A program made the position numbers and the translations under genes. From Strigomonas culicis (lineage: Eukaryota; Euglenozoa; Kinetoplastea; Trypanosomatida; Trypanosomatidae), in the NCBI GenBank assembly GCA_000482145.1, contig AUXH01000176.1, positions 1 to 31,591 of the forward strand: a stretch of DNA of 31,591 bases, written 5' to 3'. This document shows, piece after piece, positions 8,674 through 16,932 of the stretch. Within the stretch, counting starts at the first letter, position 1. Every line of letters starts with the position of its first letter. The notes under the pieces were generated by a model, which was given only the letters and a program-made list of their open reading frames with translations, did not search any database and was not told the origin of the DNA.

Positions 8674-10656
8674 CTAAATCACCACTTTGAGCCTTAGGAG
8701 CAGCTGCTTCACGTCAATAATGGGGTGGATACCCAGTCGAGAGGCACAGTCGCTTTCCTGAGGTGTTGAGACAATGAAAGCGACCTTCTTGTAATGACGC
8801 TGCGTCAAGCTGGCGAAAATGTTACAGCACAGCTCCAGTTCGCTGTTTCCTTTGATATGCAGCGAAGCGAAGAGCGGCAGCACCAGCATCCACTTCTTCC
8901 CGCCCTCCGCCCACTGAGACACCAGCTGGCGCGTCCTCGTTGCGGTCGAGTCGCGGATCAGATAGTCCGGCGGCAGCACGAGCAGCGCGCCGGTCTTGGC
9001 CATGTAGCTCTCCATCATCCGCTCGAAGGCTTCGGCCGCCTTCGGCAGCTGCGCCAACACGTCCAGTGCGCTGTGCGTGACCACGTTAAAGTACACGTCT
9101 CCCGAGGAACCACACCGCGATTGGATAAGAGCCTCGAAGGACTGGCGACACAGCGCTACGCTGAGACTGCTCGTCTCGACCCCTATCATCAGCTGGGTCG
9201 CCATGGGGTCCAAGAGACTCAACGACTTGGCCACGTCTGCCTGTCTGCCGCTCTGCCTCAGATCAACAATGAGGTTGGAAAGCAGTGTGCAGCACACGCG
9301 GAGGTTTCGAGCAAGAAGGAGCATGAACAGCTCGTACAGGTAACGTTGCTCTGTGTCTAGTCTCGAAGCGATCAGTTGCCCGAGGCAAGCCCCAACCTCC
9401 ATACTGGCGAGCTCCTCCTCCTCCATCTGGGAGGACACCGAGAGCAGCGTTTTGTGTTTGGAGAGGCACCAAATAACAAAGCAGCAGACGTCCACCGTTC
9501 CGTAAATACTCTGCCATGCATCCGTCACGGTGGGGAACCGCCGCACCACTTCCAGCACGCGAAGAAGCGAAACCGTCGTTGGCGTGGTGAGCACGCTCAT
9601 GGCGCCGAACGCCACGCACATTTTATGGTAGCACGTGCGGCTATCGAGCAGCCGGATCACGGTGTCGAACCCCCTCGACGTGATGGCCACTTTCCGCGCG
9701 TAGGAGAACTTGATGACGTCGCTCGTGAAATTCAGCAAGTCCGTGGCGGACATGGCGGCCTTGCTGGTGTCGCCGTCTTCGCAGCCGCACAGCACAATCA
9801 ACAGATCGCTCAAGAAGGCACTCAGAAGATAATTGGAGGGCCCATCCCTGGACACCATGTTCCGGCCCGACAGCAGCTCATCCTGGACGAGCCGGATGGC
9901 CGACGTCAGCGGCTGGCCGCTCGCGAGGAGGCAGCGGCCAAAGGCAATGAGCGCGGTTTCGTCCAGTGAGTCACCGTAGGAGCGCACAATCTCCAACACG
10001 TTCTCGAAGATCCACAGGAACTCGTCCGTGATGAGGGAAAGATCATACGACTTTTTCGCTAGAAGAGAGGCAATGGTCGACCAAAGGTGCGTCGGGATGG
10101 TGAAGTAGCCCATGCGGCCCTGGAAGAGAAACAGCAGCTGCGCCGCGCGCAGAGGATCATCGGCGAGTGTGGTCATCATCTCCTGCACCGTCGAGACCGA
10201 AATCGTGCGCTCGTCCATCAGGAGCCCCTCCGCCAGCTCGAGCATGGCATCGACGCGCTTCTGCTGCCGGAAGAGCCTGATGGCACAGTTGAGCGCCGCG
10301 ATGGTCGGCCGCGCGCCCTGCTTCTTGTCGGTCGAGAAGCGGACTAGTATTTCCTCGGCGGTCCGATTGGCATTCATCCACCGAAACGTCTCATATTGAT
10401 GTTGTGCTATTTTGAAGGCATCCGTGTACACCGGAGAGACCGGTACTTCCACGTCTTGGGTCGCCTCTTCGAACCGCTTCCGCTTACATACGAAAAAGTC
10501 GTGCTCGGAGCCGTAATACCGGACCTGCGAAGCTTCTAAATGGCTTGAAAAGGAACGGTAGCGGCACGAGACAGGAAGCGTCAGGCAGTCGGGCCGTTGC
10601 TCGCTAATGTACTTTGTGTCGTCTCGCTCTGCCCAGTCACCGCCAATGTGTTCCAT
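8674..10656 (-). CDS. Helical-repeat protein with PIN-like C-terminal domain, probable RNA-associated
   Basis: This 660-residue protein has no family match I can name with certainty. Residues about 90-480 are a run of paired amphipathic helices, as in PPR or other alpha-solenoid proteins. The last ~140 residues (about 520-660) alternate hydrophobic strands and helices: a buried strand with LLVLPPDYLIRD, another with KKWMLVLPLFASLH, and a terminal KVAFIVSTPQESDCASRLGI followed by a hydrophobic strand. The spacing resembles PIN/NYN nucleases, where the last motif carries an acidic residue and an 'A..lGI' helix. Kinetoplastid mitochondria contain many PPR-type proteins acting in RNA processing or ribosome assembly, and this would fit that class, but the N-terminus (MEHIGGDWAERDD) is not an obvious mitochondrial presequence. 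It could equally be an unrelated alpha-solenoid protein. The gene model is secure; the function is inferred. Confidence 0.6.
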   Translation of the reverse strand: MEHIGGDWAERDDTKYISEQRPDCLTLPVSCRYRSFSSHLEASQVRYYGSEHDFFVCKRKRFEEATQDVEVPVSPVYTDAFKIAQHQYETFRWMNANRTAEEILVRFSTDKKQGARPTIAALNCAIRLFRQQKRVDAMLELAEGLLMDERTISVSTVQEMMTTLADDPLRAAQLLFLFQGRMGYFTIPTHLWSTIASLLAKKSYDLSLITDEFLWIFENVLEIVRSYGDSLDETALIAFGRCLLASGQPLTSAIRLVQDELLSGRNMVSRDGPSNYLLSAFLSDLLIVLCGCEDGDTSKAAMSATDLLNFTSDVIKFSYARKVAITSRGFDTVIRLLDSRTCYHKMCVAFGAMSVLTTPTTVSLLRVLEVVRRFPTVTDAWQSIYGTVDVCCFVIWCLSKHKTLLSVSSQMEEEELASMEVGACLGQLIASRLDTEQRYLYELFMLLLARNLRVCCTLLSNLIVDLRQSGRQADVAKSLSLLDPMATQLMIGVETSSLSVALCRQSFEALIQSRCGSSGDVYFNVVTHSALDVLAQLPKAAEAFERMMESYMAKTGALLVLPPDYLIRDSTATRTRQLVSQWAEGGKKWMLVLPLFASLHIKGNSELELCCNIFASLTQRHYKKVAFIVSTPQESDCASRLGIHPIIDVKQLLLRLKVVI

Positions 10657-11238
10657 TAGAGAGGTCTGTCCTTTGTGATGAAATCTCTTTCAGTGATACG
10701 GAAAATCATTTCCAAAAAAAAAAAACAAGTGAAGAGATGAGAAGGAAGACGTACATATAATGGTCAGCATGGTTCCGTTCTATTCGACTTGGCAGAGAAC
10801 AAAAGAGGCATGCACTCTGTAATATAGTGCATCATTTAACATCAGAAGAGGGTACAACGCCCAGTGGGGAGAGTAAATGAACAAATAAAATAAAAAAAAA
10901 AGTACATATTTAAGAGAGTATAAATGGTGATGAAAAGCATTCGGGAAAAAAAGACAAATACAATGCAAATGTTTTTTTTTTTTTTTTACGTGTGTGAATT
11001 CAAAACAGAAACAAGAACAAGTGAAAAGGTGCAAAACAAACAGAAAAAAAAATAACCGACAATGATCGCATGCGCCACTGTGAGCAGAAAACAATGCTGG
11101 TTAGTGAAATGCGAATAATTACAACGTTTAAAAGGCATTCCGAAGCGAAGGACAGCAAGAACAATAACGATTAAGAAAATGATACAGTAGAAGGAAGGTG
11201 ATATCTCTTATTTACATCGTCAATGATCATACACTTTG

Positions 11239-11283
<45 letters not shown>

Positions 11284-11409
11284 CGTATTGATTCATTGAT
11301 CTCTTCTTCTTTTACTTGTTGCAATATTACGTTTCCTGCGCCGGGCGCTTTCGTTTCTCTGTCCGGCCATGAGTGTTCCGGATCTTCTCTGTCCACGCGG
11401 AAAACGAAT
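10657..11409. other. Intergenic spacer downstream of the NEK kinase
   Basis: At 753 bp this is the largest spacer. It holds the 3' UTR of the NEK kinase and the 5' region of the solenoid-protein gene. Features seen are an A12 run near 10713 (poly-T on the coding strand), a long T run near 10971-10987 and the TG/CG alternating tract at 11242-11288. A candidate acceptor (CTGAAAG, AG at 10688-10687) lies 30 bases before the ATG at 10656. The (TG)n also encodes Cys-Val runs in a plus-strand frame that I regard as spurious. Confidence 0.6.
11242..11288. repeat. Alternating purine-pyrimidine (TG)n(CG)n microsatellite
   Basis: A run of TG dinucleotides from 11242 passes directly into CGCGCGCG and GTGCGTAT. 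This gives 47 bp of uninterrupted purine-pyrimidine alternation, a sequence type able to adopt Z-DNA. It lies just past the stop codon (11410) of the NEK kinase, in its presumed 3' UTR. Confidence 0.95.
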
Positions 11410-12903
11410 CTACATGCCGAACTGGGATCGCTCGATCCTCTTTGCGCGATCCGCGGCGGCACGCTGCAACATCGCACGGATGTCCATGTGGCGCGAGGGC
11501 GTGCTATAGACCGGCGGTGCCCTCGCGGCTGCGAAGCCGTTCGCCGCACTGCACCGAGGTACAAAGGGGGTTTTATTCTGCGAGATACCACTGGGAAAGC
11601 CCTTGTTGTGCTGGTACCGACTCAGGTGCTGATAGAAGTCCTCCAGCCGCCCAGTGCGCGGGGAGCGTGCCACCGACGGCGATGCGGCCACGCGCGTGAG
11701 CGGCGGGTTGGGTGCGAGTGGCATGGGGGTGCGGCTATACGACGGGGACACGGCGGGCCGCCCGCGCCGCGCGTCGCCGTCCGACGTGAGCGGCAGCGCC
11801 GGCCGCGGCGTCGACGTGGCAGACTTGGTCTTCTCGGAGCCGATCTCGGACTTCGTCATGGGCGTGCCCTCGTAGCTCTGCGAGTGCTTCTCCAGCGGCT
11901 TCAGCAGCGGACCGTGCGGCGGGGTGCTGCCGCTGCTGGTCAGCGACGTCGTGTCGGCGCGCCGCAGAGAGGACGACACGAGCTCTCTGAACGTGTCATC
12001 GACCCGCCCCTTCGCCAGTGCCTCCTGTACGACGCTGGAGGGCAGCAGGTTGCTGCGCAGCAGCGCATCCATGTAGGTCGAGGGCACCACGTCGCCGCGC
12101 AGCCAGTCGCCCATGCGGTTGTGGATGATCGGCAGCTCGAGCACCTCCGCAAACGACAAGCGTTGCGCCGGGTCCCGCATCAGAAGGCGCCCCACAATGT
12201 TGCGGGTGTCCACACTATACAAATGAGGCAACGGGTCGTACTGCACTTTGAGAATGCGCTGCATCAGGCCCTTCATGTCGGCGGCGTTGAAGGGGTGCTT
12301 CAGGGCCAGCATCTCGTACAAGACGACGCCCACCGCCCACACGTCACTCCGGTGGTCGTACGGCTTCTCTAAGATCAGCTCCGGCGACAGATAGTACGGC
12401 GTGCCCACAAAGGTCCGCGCCTGGTCGTAGGTGCCCGCCAGCGAGCGGGCAATGCCAAAATCGCCCAGCTTGACGAGGTTGTTCTTCATAAGAAAGATGT
12501 TTTGCGTCTTCACGTCGCGGTGCAGCACTTTATGCTGATGCACGTAGTTCAAGCTGAGCGCAATTTGGATGAACCAGTCGATCACCTGCGACTCGCGGAA
12601 GTATGTGCCGTAGTTGTCTCGGATGCGGCCACTAAGATCGCCGCCGTCGGCGTACTCCATCACGATGCACAAGTGATCGGACTTCTTGGCTAAAAAGCTA
12701 TCAACATAATTAATAATATTCGGGTGCTTAAGCGAATTGAGCAACCTTGCCTCGTTGAGGCTTTGCTGTCGTTCCTTCTTGTCAAGATGCGTCAGGTCAA
12801 CTTGTTTAATTACATAGTAGTTGCCATCCTCATTGTTGCGGGCAAGGGCACACGTGCCCATGTTTCCCTTACCGATGTTCTTCACTTTTGTGAATTTGTC
12901 CAT
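11410..12903 (-). CDS. NEK-family serine/threonine protein kinase
   Basis: I start this 497-residue protein at the ATG at 12903 (MDKFTKVKNIGKG). The frame extends four codons further only to a GTG, and MDKF/MDKY starts are typical of NEKs. All catalytic elements are present: the glycine loop GKGNMG, VIK lysine (K33), alpha-C glutamate (E51), HRDVKTQN catalytic loop (about 128-135), DFG (148-150) and GTPYYLSPE (167-175). The HRDVKTQNIF and GTPYYLSPE motifs place it in the NIMA-related family, which regulates cell cycle, basal body and flagellum processes. The C-terminal ~210 residues are Ser/Pro-rich and basic with about eight SP/TP sites, and show no PH domain or clear coiled coil, unlike the trypanosome NRKA/B kinases with a PH domain. 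A strong pyrimidine tract and TTGTTTAG acceptor at 12940 support the start. Confidence 0.92.
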   Translation of the reverse strand: MDKFTKVKNIGKGNMGTCALARNNEDGNYYVIKQVDLTHLDKKERQQSLNEARLLNSLKHPNIINYVDSFLAKKSDHLCIVMEYADGGDLSGRIRDNYGTYFRESQVIDWFIQIALSLNYVHQHKVLHRDVKTQNIFLMKNNLVKLGDFGIARSLAGTYDQARTFVGTPYYLSPELILEKPYDHRSDVWAVGVVLYEMLALKHPFNAADMKGLMQRILKVQYDPLPHLYSVDTRNIVGRLLMRDPAQRLSFAEVLELPIIHNRMGDWLRGDVVPSTYMDALLRSNLLPSSVVQEALAKGRVDDTFRELVSSSLRRADTTSLTSSGSTPPHGPLLKPLEKHSQSYEGTPMTKSEIGSEKTKSATSTPRPALPLTSDGDARRGRPAVSPSYSRTPMPLAPNPPLTRVAASPSVARSPRTGRLEDFYQHLSRYQHNKGFPSGISQNKTPFVPRCSAANGFAAARAPPVYSTPSRHMDIRAMLQRAAADRAKRIERSQFGM

Positions 12904-12939
12904 TAGCGGTAACACAAAGGGGGAACGGGGACCAGGGCA

Positions 12940-12985
12940 CTAAACAATAAGGAGGGGGAAAAAAAAACACGCAGAAGGGGAAAAA
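12940..12985 (-). promoter_or_regulatory. Predicted trans-splice tract and acceptor for NEK kinase
   Basis: The coding strand has a C/T-rich tract (12985 down to 12952, including a T9 run) followed by TTGTTTAG, with AG at 12941-12940. The predicted 5' UTR is 36 nt and the first ATG met is the MDKF start at 12903. Confidence 0.55.
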
Positions 12986-13153
12986 GGGCAATAAAAATAA
13001 AGGGTTCGTTTACGATTCCTGGCTTTTGTAATACAATTGCAGTTAATGGTGTAAGAAGAGAAAGAGGAGAAGAAGGATAGAGAAAAAAAAAATGACCAAG
13101 TGCGACAGATGGTACACCGTCTTCGAAAACAGATGCAGAAAATGACCGCAACA

Positions 13154-13192
13154 AACACACACACACACACACGTATGAAATATATATATATA
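13154..13192. repeat. (CA)n followed by (TA)n microsatellite
   Basis: CA dinucleotides run from about 13155 to 13172, then GTATGAAA, then a TA run to about 13191. The tract is intergenic, upstream of the NEK gene. Confidence 0.9.
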
Positions 13193-13521
13193 AGAACCAC
13201 GATTGTTATTATTGTAGATAAGATGAAATAACAGAATAAGTTTCATTAAGTCCGCCGCTCCTGGCTTGTTCATTTTGTTTTTGTTTCTTTGTCTTTTGTT
13301 TGTCTTGTCATTTTTTTTTAATTATTATTGTATATATTGCTACTAAAAAAAAAAGAGTTTTGATTACACTAAGAATAATAATAGTAATAATGAACGCGAA
13401 ATCGAAATGCGGCAGCTTTCAGCATAGTGATAAATGTAAAGGTAACGTATTGGACAAAGCCGGAAAAGAAACCTACAGAGAGAAGAGAAAAACAAAGTTG
13501 ATATACTATTCCTACTACATC

Positions 13522-13971
13522 CTAATTGAGGAGGAGCTCGAGGAAGCCTAGGGCTAGGAAGGCGGGGGCCAGCGACATGATGTGCGTGTGCAGCACCAGC
13601 CAGTAGGCGATGAACATCCAGCCGGCCGTGTGGGCGCAGTTGTGCCCGTTGTAGCCCAGCGTCGCGTAGCCGGCCGCCCAGATCATGGTGAACACCGCGA
13701 TCATGCCCGAGATGACACGGTTGACGACGGAGATGGTGGACTGCTCCGCTGCTATCCAGTGGCGCATGAACATCTCACCGGGGACTACGGAGGACACGGA
13801 GCGGTGCATCTGCGAAGCGACCTGCGCCCGCTCCGCCTCCGAGAGCTGGTGCTCGAAGATCTGCGACCAGTCATGCGTCGTCGGCTTGTGGTGCGCCGCG
13901 CGGCATGGGGCGCAGAGCGGGCTCAGCGCCACAAGCGAGGCAGTGGCGGACGGCAGGACGCGGCGAAACAT
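13522..13971 (-). CDS. Small membrane protein, probably mitochondrial, function unknown
   Basis: I start this 149-residue protein at the ATG at 13971. The same frame is open for 56 more codons upstream, but that stretch spans the likely pyrimidine tract and acceptor (TGCAAAAAG, AG at 13999-13998), so the longer form is less likely. The N-terminus MFRRVLPSATASLVALSP is basic and hydroxylated without acidic residues, like a mitochondrial presequence. After a soluble helical segment (about 33-75) come hydrophobic segments at about 82-105 and 116-148, with histidines at 110, 114, 128 and 130 between and within them. The pattern suits a small inner-membrane subunit of a respiratory complex, for example a kinetoplastid-specific subunit. 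The histidines make a heme-binding anchor conceivable but unproven. I do not recognise the family. Confidence 0.7.
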   Translation of the reverse strand: MFRRVLPSATASLVALSPLCAPCRAAHHKPTTHDWSQIFEHQLSEAERAQVASQMHRSVSSVVPGEMFMRHWIAAEQSTISVVNRVISGMIAVFTMIWAAGYATLGYNGHNCAHTAGWMFIAYWLVLHTHIMSLAPAFLALGFLELLLN

Positions 13972-14343
13972 GGGGGAAGCAATAAGTATCCGAATCACTT
14001 TTTGCAAAAAAGAAAGAGAATCACCGAAAAGAGTAGTCGGCGAGTGAAGAAGAGGGAGGAGACGATCGTGCGTGCAGAAGTAAGTGTCGCTGGACAGAGC
14101 AGCGAACGGACATGGATATCGTTCACATGCGCCACACAAGAAGGCGTGAACAGAAAAGTGTATGCAAAAAGAGCTCGCTGAACGGCCATCAAAAGTATTG
14201 GCACATCATAACAAAAAAAAAGACTGAAACAGCTCCAACGACGTACAGGTTCGTCAATGTTCCTTTTATTCCAGTTTGCTCCACGCATTTGATATACAGA
14301 ACAGAAAAGTGAAAAGAAAAAAAGGAAGCAAAGGGGGGAAGTC
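13972..14343. other. Intergenic spacer between p24 and small membrane-protein genes
   Basis: This 372-bp spacer holds the p24 3' UTR and the 5' UTR and splice tract of the small membrane protein. Purine-rich plus-strand tracts near 14001-14060 form the pyrimidine tract on the coding strand. Nothing else was identified. Confidence 0.55.
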
Positions 14344-14964
14344 CTACTTCTTACTCCTCCTCCGAAACAAGTAGGAGATGAACACAATATTCACAAGCAC
14401 CGTCGCGACGATGAGCACCACCTCCGTGATGCCACGCGCCACCATGAGCGAGTACAGCTTTTCCACGTGGATACGAAGGTCATTCTCTCGCATACGTAGC
14501 AGCATCTGGTCGTCCAGCAGTCCGAGAAAGAAGCCATCGTTCTTGTGCATGGCGCGCTGCAGCGGGTCGATCCGCTGCTTCCACCGCTTCAGGGATGTGA
14601 GCCCGATGTCCATTTTGATGCCCTTTTTGCGCTTCGAGTAGCCACGGTTGTCGAAGCAGTAGGAGTGCTCCTGGCGGTTCTGCGTGGTGAAGTACACGCG
14701 GTCCTCCAGCCCGTGCTCACCCGCATACGACACGTACACCGTCTTGTTCAGCGAATCGCGGACGTAGAAGTCAAAGTCATCGCCGCCGTACAAAATGTGG
14801 TAATGCACCGACACCCCTTCGTGAAAGTCAGCGCCCATCGAATACATGCACACTACGCCATCTTCTACTTCAAAGTTCAGCGTGTTCACGGTAGGCTTCA
14901 CCTGAAACGCGGTGCACGTGCTCCCTAGCAGTAGTAATGCCGCCAATAAAACAAAATATCGCAT
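14344..14964 (-). CDS. p24/EMP24 (TMED) family cargo receptor of COPII/COPI vesicles
   Basis: This 206-residue type I membrane protein has the full p24 layout. A signal peptide spans about residues 1-19 (MRYFVLLAALLLLGSTCTA). The GOLD domain has the paired cysteines at 39 and 103, a coiled-coil linker lies at about 125-175, a single transmembrane helix at about 180-200, and a short basic cytosolic tail ends RRRSKK. p24 proteins form oligomers that cycle between ER and Golgi and select cargo, notably GPI-anchored proteins, which are abundant on trypanosomatid surfaces. The tail has an aromatic YLF next to the membrane but lysines at the last two positions rather than at -3/-4, so it is not a canonical KKxx COPI signal. 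A strong acceptor at 15065 supports the start. Confidence 0.88.
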   Translation of the reverse strand: MRYFVLLAALLLLGSTCTAFQVKPTVNTLNFEVEDGVVCMYSMGADFHEGVSVHYHILYGGDDFDFYVRDSLNKTVYVSYAGEHGLEDRVYFTTQNRQEHSYCFDNRGYSKRKKGIKMDIGLTSLKRWKQRIDPLQRAMHKNDGFFLGLLDDQMLLRMRENDLRIHVEKLYSLMVARGITEVVLIVATVLVNIVFISYLFRRRSKK

Positions 14965-15310
14965 TGTGCTGCGTGCAGTGAATCTTCTCTTGTTTTCTTC
15001 GGCAACGGGATATTCGGGTTTGCTTATTCTAATTGTGTTTTTTCGTTTTTCTTATCCGTAACAACTGAAAAGGATTAAAAAAAAAAAGAATAGAGGGAGA
15101 GAGAAGAAAACAGTGTTGAAAGAAAAATGAGAGGGGAAATGGTACATATACATATCAAGCAAACACGCTGTGTGTGGTGTATTCTTTCCTCTTTCTTTTC
15201 ACACATACTTTTTTTTTTTTGTTAGTATCCCATTCGTTTGGTACATGTAGTCTAGTGTCTAATCTTCTTCTTTTCTAAAATGGATTCGCTGTTAAAAGAG
15301 GGGCTTCCAG
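14965..15310. other. Intergenic spacer upstream of the p24 gene
   Basis: This 346-bp spacer contains the p24 5' UTR (about 100 nt with no upstream ATG), its splice signals and the 3' UTR of the 398-residue protein gene. A T12 run lies near 15209. No other feature was seen. Confidence 0.6.
15065..15115 (-). promoter_or_regulatory. Predicted trans-splice tract and acceptor for p24 gene
   Basis: The coding strand reads a C/T tract with a T11 run and then AATCCTTTTCAG, with the AG at 15066-15065. This is one of the best acceptors in the window; the predicted 5' UTR is 100 nt. Confidence 0.6.
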
Positions 15311-16507
15311 TTAATCCTTGTGTCTATTGATGTACCTGTCAGCGATAAACCGGTGGTGGCTTGGATTTCCCTGCGCCGCGGCAGGGGGTGACTCGTCGTC
15401 AAGTCCCGAGTGGCCGTCTCTGTAGAGGTGGGTCACACAATGGAGGATGGCTAGGTTTACCGCGTGGCGCTCCGTGCGCTGTTGCGGCGTCGACTTGGCA
15501 GGAGGGAGCACGGCCTCCTCCGCCGCGTCGCCCTGCTCCATGATCGTCTGCAGCTTGGGCACCCGCTTGCGCGGAGCAACGACCTTGCCGTCCCACTGCA
15601 GCCACGTCAGGAGATCCACGAAGGACGGGAAGCGGAGGAAGATGCGCTTCATGGTGGTGGCCGGCACGCAGTAGCCCACCTGCAGCTCCGCCATCTGCTG
15701 CCGGATGTCGTTGCACAGAAGCGCGTACCGCTCCGGCGCCTGGAGCGAGGCCGCGCAGGTGGCCATGAGGTGGGACAGCATCGTGTCCATCTCGCCCAAC
15801 TGGATGAGCGACTTGTCGAGCGGCTTCACGTAGAGAACGTGTTTGCAGCACAGGGCGCCGATCACCTCCGCCGAGCAAAACAGCGTGTTCAAGGTGCTGG
15901 GCAAGTCCAACAGATCCAGCACATCCGTGTTGCTCCAGTCTAAAAACCTGAAAATAAACCAGTAATCGCTCTGGTCATGGCTCGGCCGGGCGATCACCAG
16001 ATTGATGAGCGTCACGAAGTCCCCAAAGTTAATCTTGCGCATGCCCACCTGTCGGCCCCGCTTACAGACCCGACTGCAGAGCTCCGGATAGCCGAGCGCC
16101 TTCATTTGGTGGAGCACCGTGTTGTTCGGTGAGTTCTCCATCAGCGTCCGCGCAAAAAGGCGCGCAGTGACACGCACGGAGGGCGAGGCCAGCGCCGCAT
16201 CGTCCGCGCTGGGCGAGCGCTGCGTGCTGGAGTTGGGCGAGGATGAGAGGCCCTCATCGTCGTGCGGCACCCGCACGGGCGTCTTTGCATCCGCGACTCT
16301 GGAGTTCGCCTTTTTTCTCGAGTAAGGCGACTCGAGCCCCTCTTGTCCGGTGCGATGCAACAGCTTCGTCCCATGCGTAAAGGTACTATGGTAGCACACG
16401 GATTGATTTACAGCCCCTCGCCCGGGCACTTGCATCAGCACATCACCAACCGTTCGCTTCGGGTTTACATACCGGTTACGGCTAGCATTAGGTTCCGATT
16501 TTTGCAT
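15311..16507 (-). CDS. Conserved-looking protein of unknown function
   Basis: I do not recognise this 398-residue protein. Residues 1-120 are basic and Ser/Pro/Arg-rich, probably disordered (RKKANSRVADAKTPVRVP, then a run of SSSPNSSTQRSPSADD). Residues about 125-330 are well-packed helical sequence with several cysteines and aromatic/leucine stretches such as DYWFIFRFLDWSNTDVLDLL and RIFLRFPSFVDLLTWLQWDG. The last ~65 residues are polar and look disordered. There is no transmembrane helix, signal peptide or catalytic motif that I can see. A splice acceptor AG directly touches the chosen ATG at 16507; the next in-frame ATG is at residue 25 (MQVPGRG), so the true start may be internal. The coding frame is supported by GC-rich codon use, a clear core domain and its place in the unidirectional array. 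Confidence 0.7.
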   Translation of the reverse strand: MQKSEPNASRNRYVNPKRTVGDVLMQVPGRGAVNQSVCYHSTFTHGTKLLHRTGQEGLESPYSRKKANSRVADAKTPVRVPHDDEGLSSSPNSSTQRSPSADDAALASPSVRVTARLFARTLMENSPNNTVLHQMKALGYPELCSRVCKRGRQVGMRKINFGDFVTLINLVIARPSHDQSDYWFIFRFLDWSNTDVLDLLDLPSTLNTLFCSAEVIGALCCKHVLYVKPLDKSLIQLGEMDTMLSHLMATCAASLQAPERYALLCNDIRQQMAELQVGYCVPATTMKRIFLRFPSFVDLLTWLQWDGKVVAPRKRVPKLQTIMEQGDAAEEAVLPPAKSTPQQRTERHAVNLAILHCVTHLYRDGHSGLDDESPPAAAQGNPSHHRFIADRYINRHKD

Positions 16508-16535
16508 CTAAGTAAAGGAAGAAGAAGAAAGCTGA
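16508..16535 (-). promoter_or_regulatory. Polypyrimidine tract with acceptor abutting the ATG
   Basis: The coding strand reads a C/T-rich tract ending TTCCTTTACTTAG, and the AG (16509-16508) is followed immediately by the ATG at 16507-16505. If used, the mRNA would carry only the spliced leader as 5' UTR. Other AGs lie further upstream, so use of this one is a prediction. Confidence 0.5.
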
Positions 16536-16932
16536 TAAGCTAACCTTCTGTGTGTGATTGTGAAAAGTGTACAACAACACTGACAAAAAGGGAGAGGAAG
16601 AGAGCGAATGTGCAACAAGGTTTAAGAAAAAAAAAAAAGCGGGCACCAAAGAAGTGCATAACACAAGAGGCGGTAGTCCTTGCTTTAAACAGTAACAACA
16701 AAAGAAAACACCTATAGATGCGTTGTCATGTTATTCGGCCCAATAGGGAGATTATTTTTTTCTTTTGCATAAATGGTATCGTTACTTCTGACGGTAGGAT
16801 TAGTAGTGTTGTTTCAGTATTATTTTTCTTCCGTTTTGAACATTCCTGTGGACCACACGTGTGGGAGACGGGGAAAGAAAAGGCAGCATTATTTCCCTCT
16901 GCTATCCGTTTGTCTTTTTACCTGACACTCAC
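16508..16932. other. Intergenic spacer downstream of tyrosyl-tRNA synthetase
   Basis: This 425-bp spacer includes an A12 run near 16627 and the tyrosyl-tRNA synthetase 3' UTR, which is of more ordinary complexity than most spacers here. A perfect 12-bp palindrome (CCACACGTGTGG) lies at 16853-16864. No gene was recognised. Confidence 0.6.

Larger units (their letters stand above)
12904..13521. other. Intergenic spacer upstream of the NEK kinase
   Basis: This 618-bp A/T-rich spacer contains the NEK 5' UTR and splice tract, a (CA)n run near 13155-13172 followed by a (TA)n run near 13181-13191, and several A or T homopolymers, including one near 13312 and one near 13345. No gene or structured RNA was recognised. 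Confidence 0.6.

Noticed and set aside
11236..12372. Plus-strand frame of 378 codons starting in the TG repeat
   Set aside because: Its start is a Cys-Val microsatellite translation and the rest is antisense to the NEK kinase.
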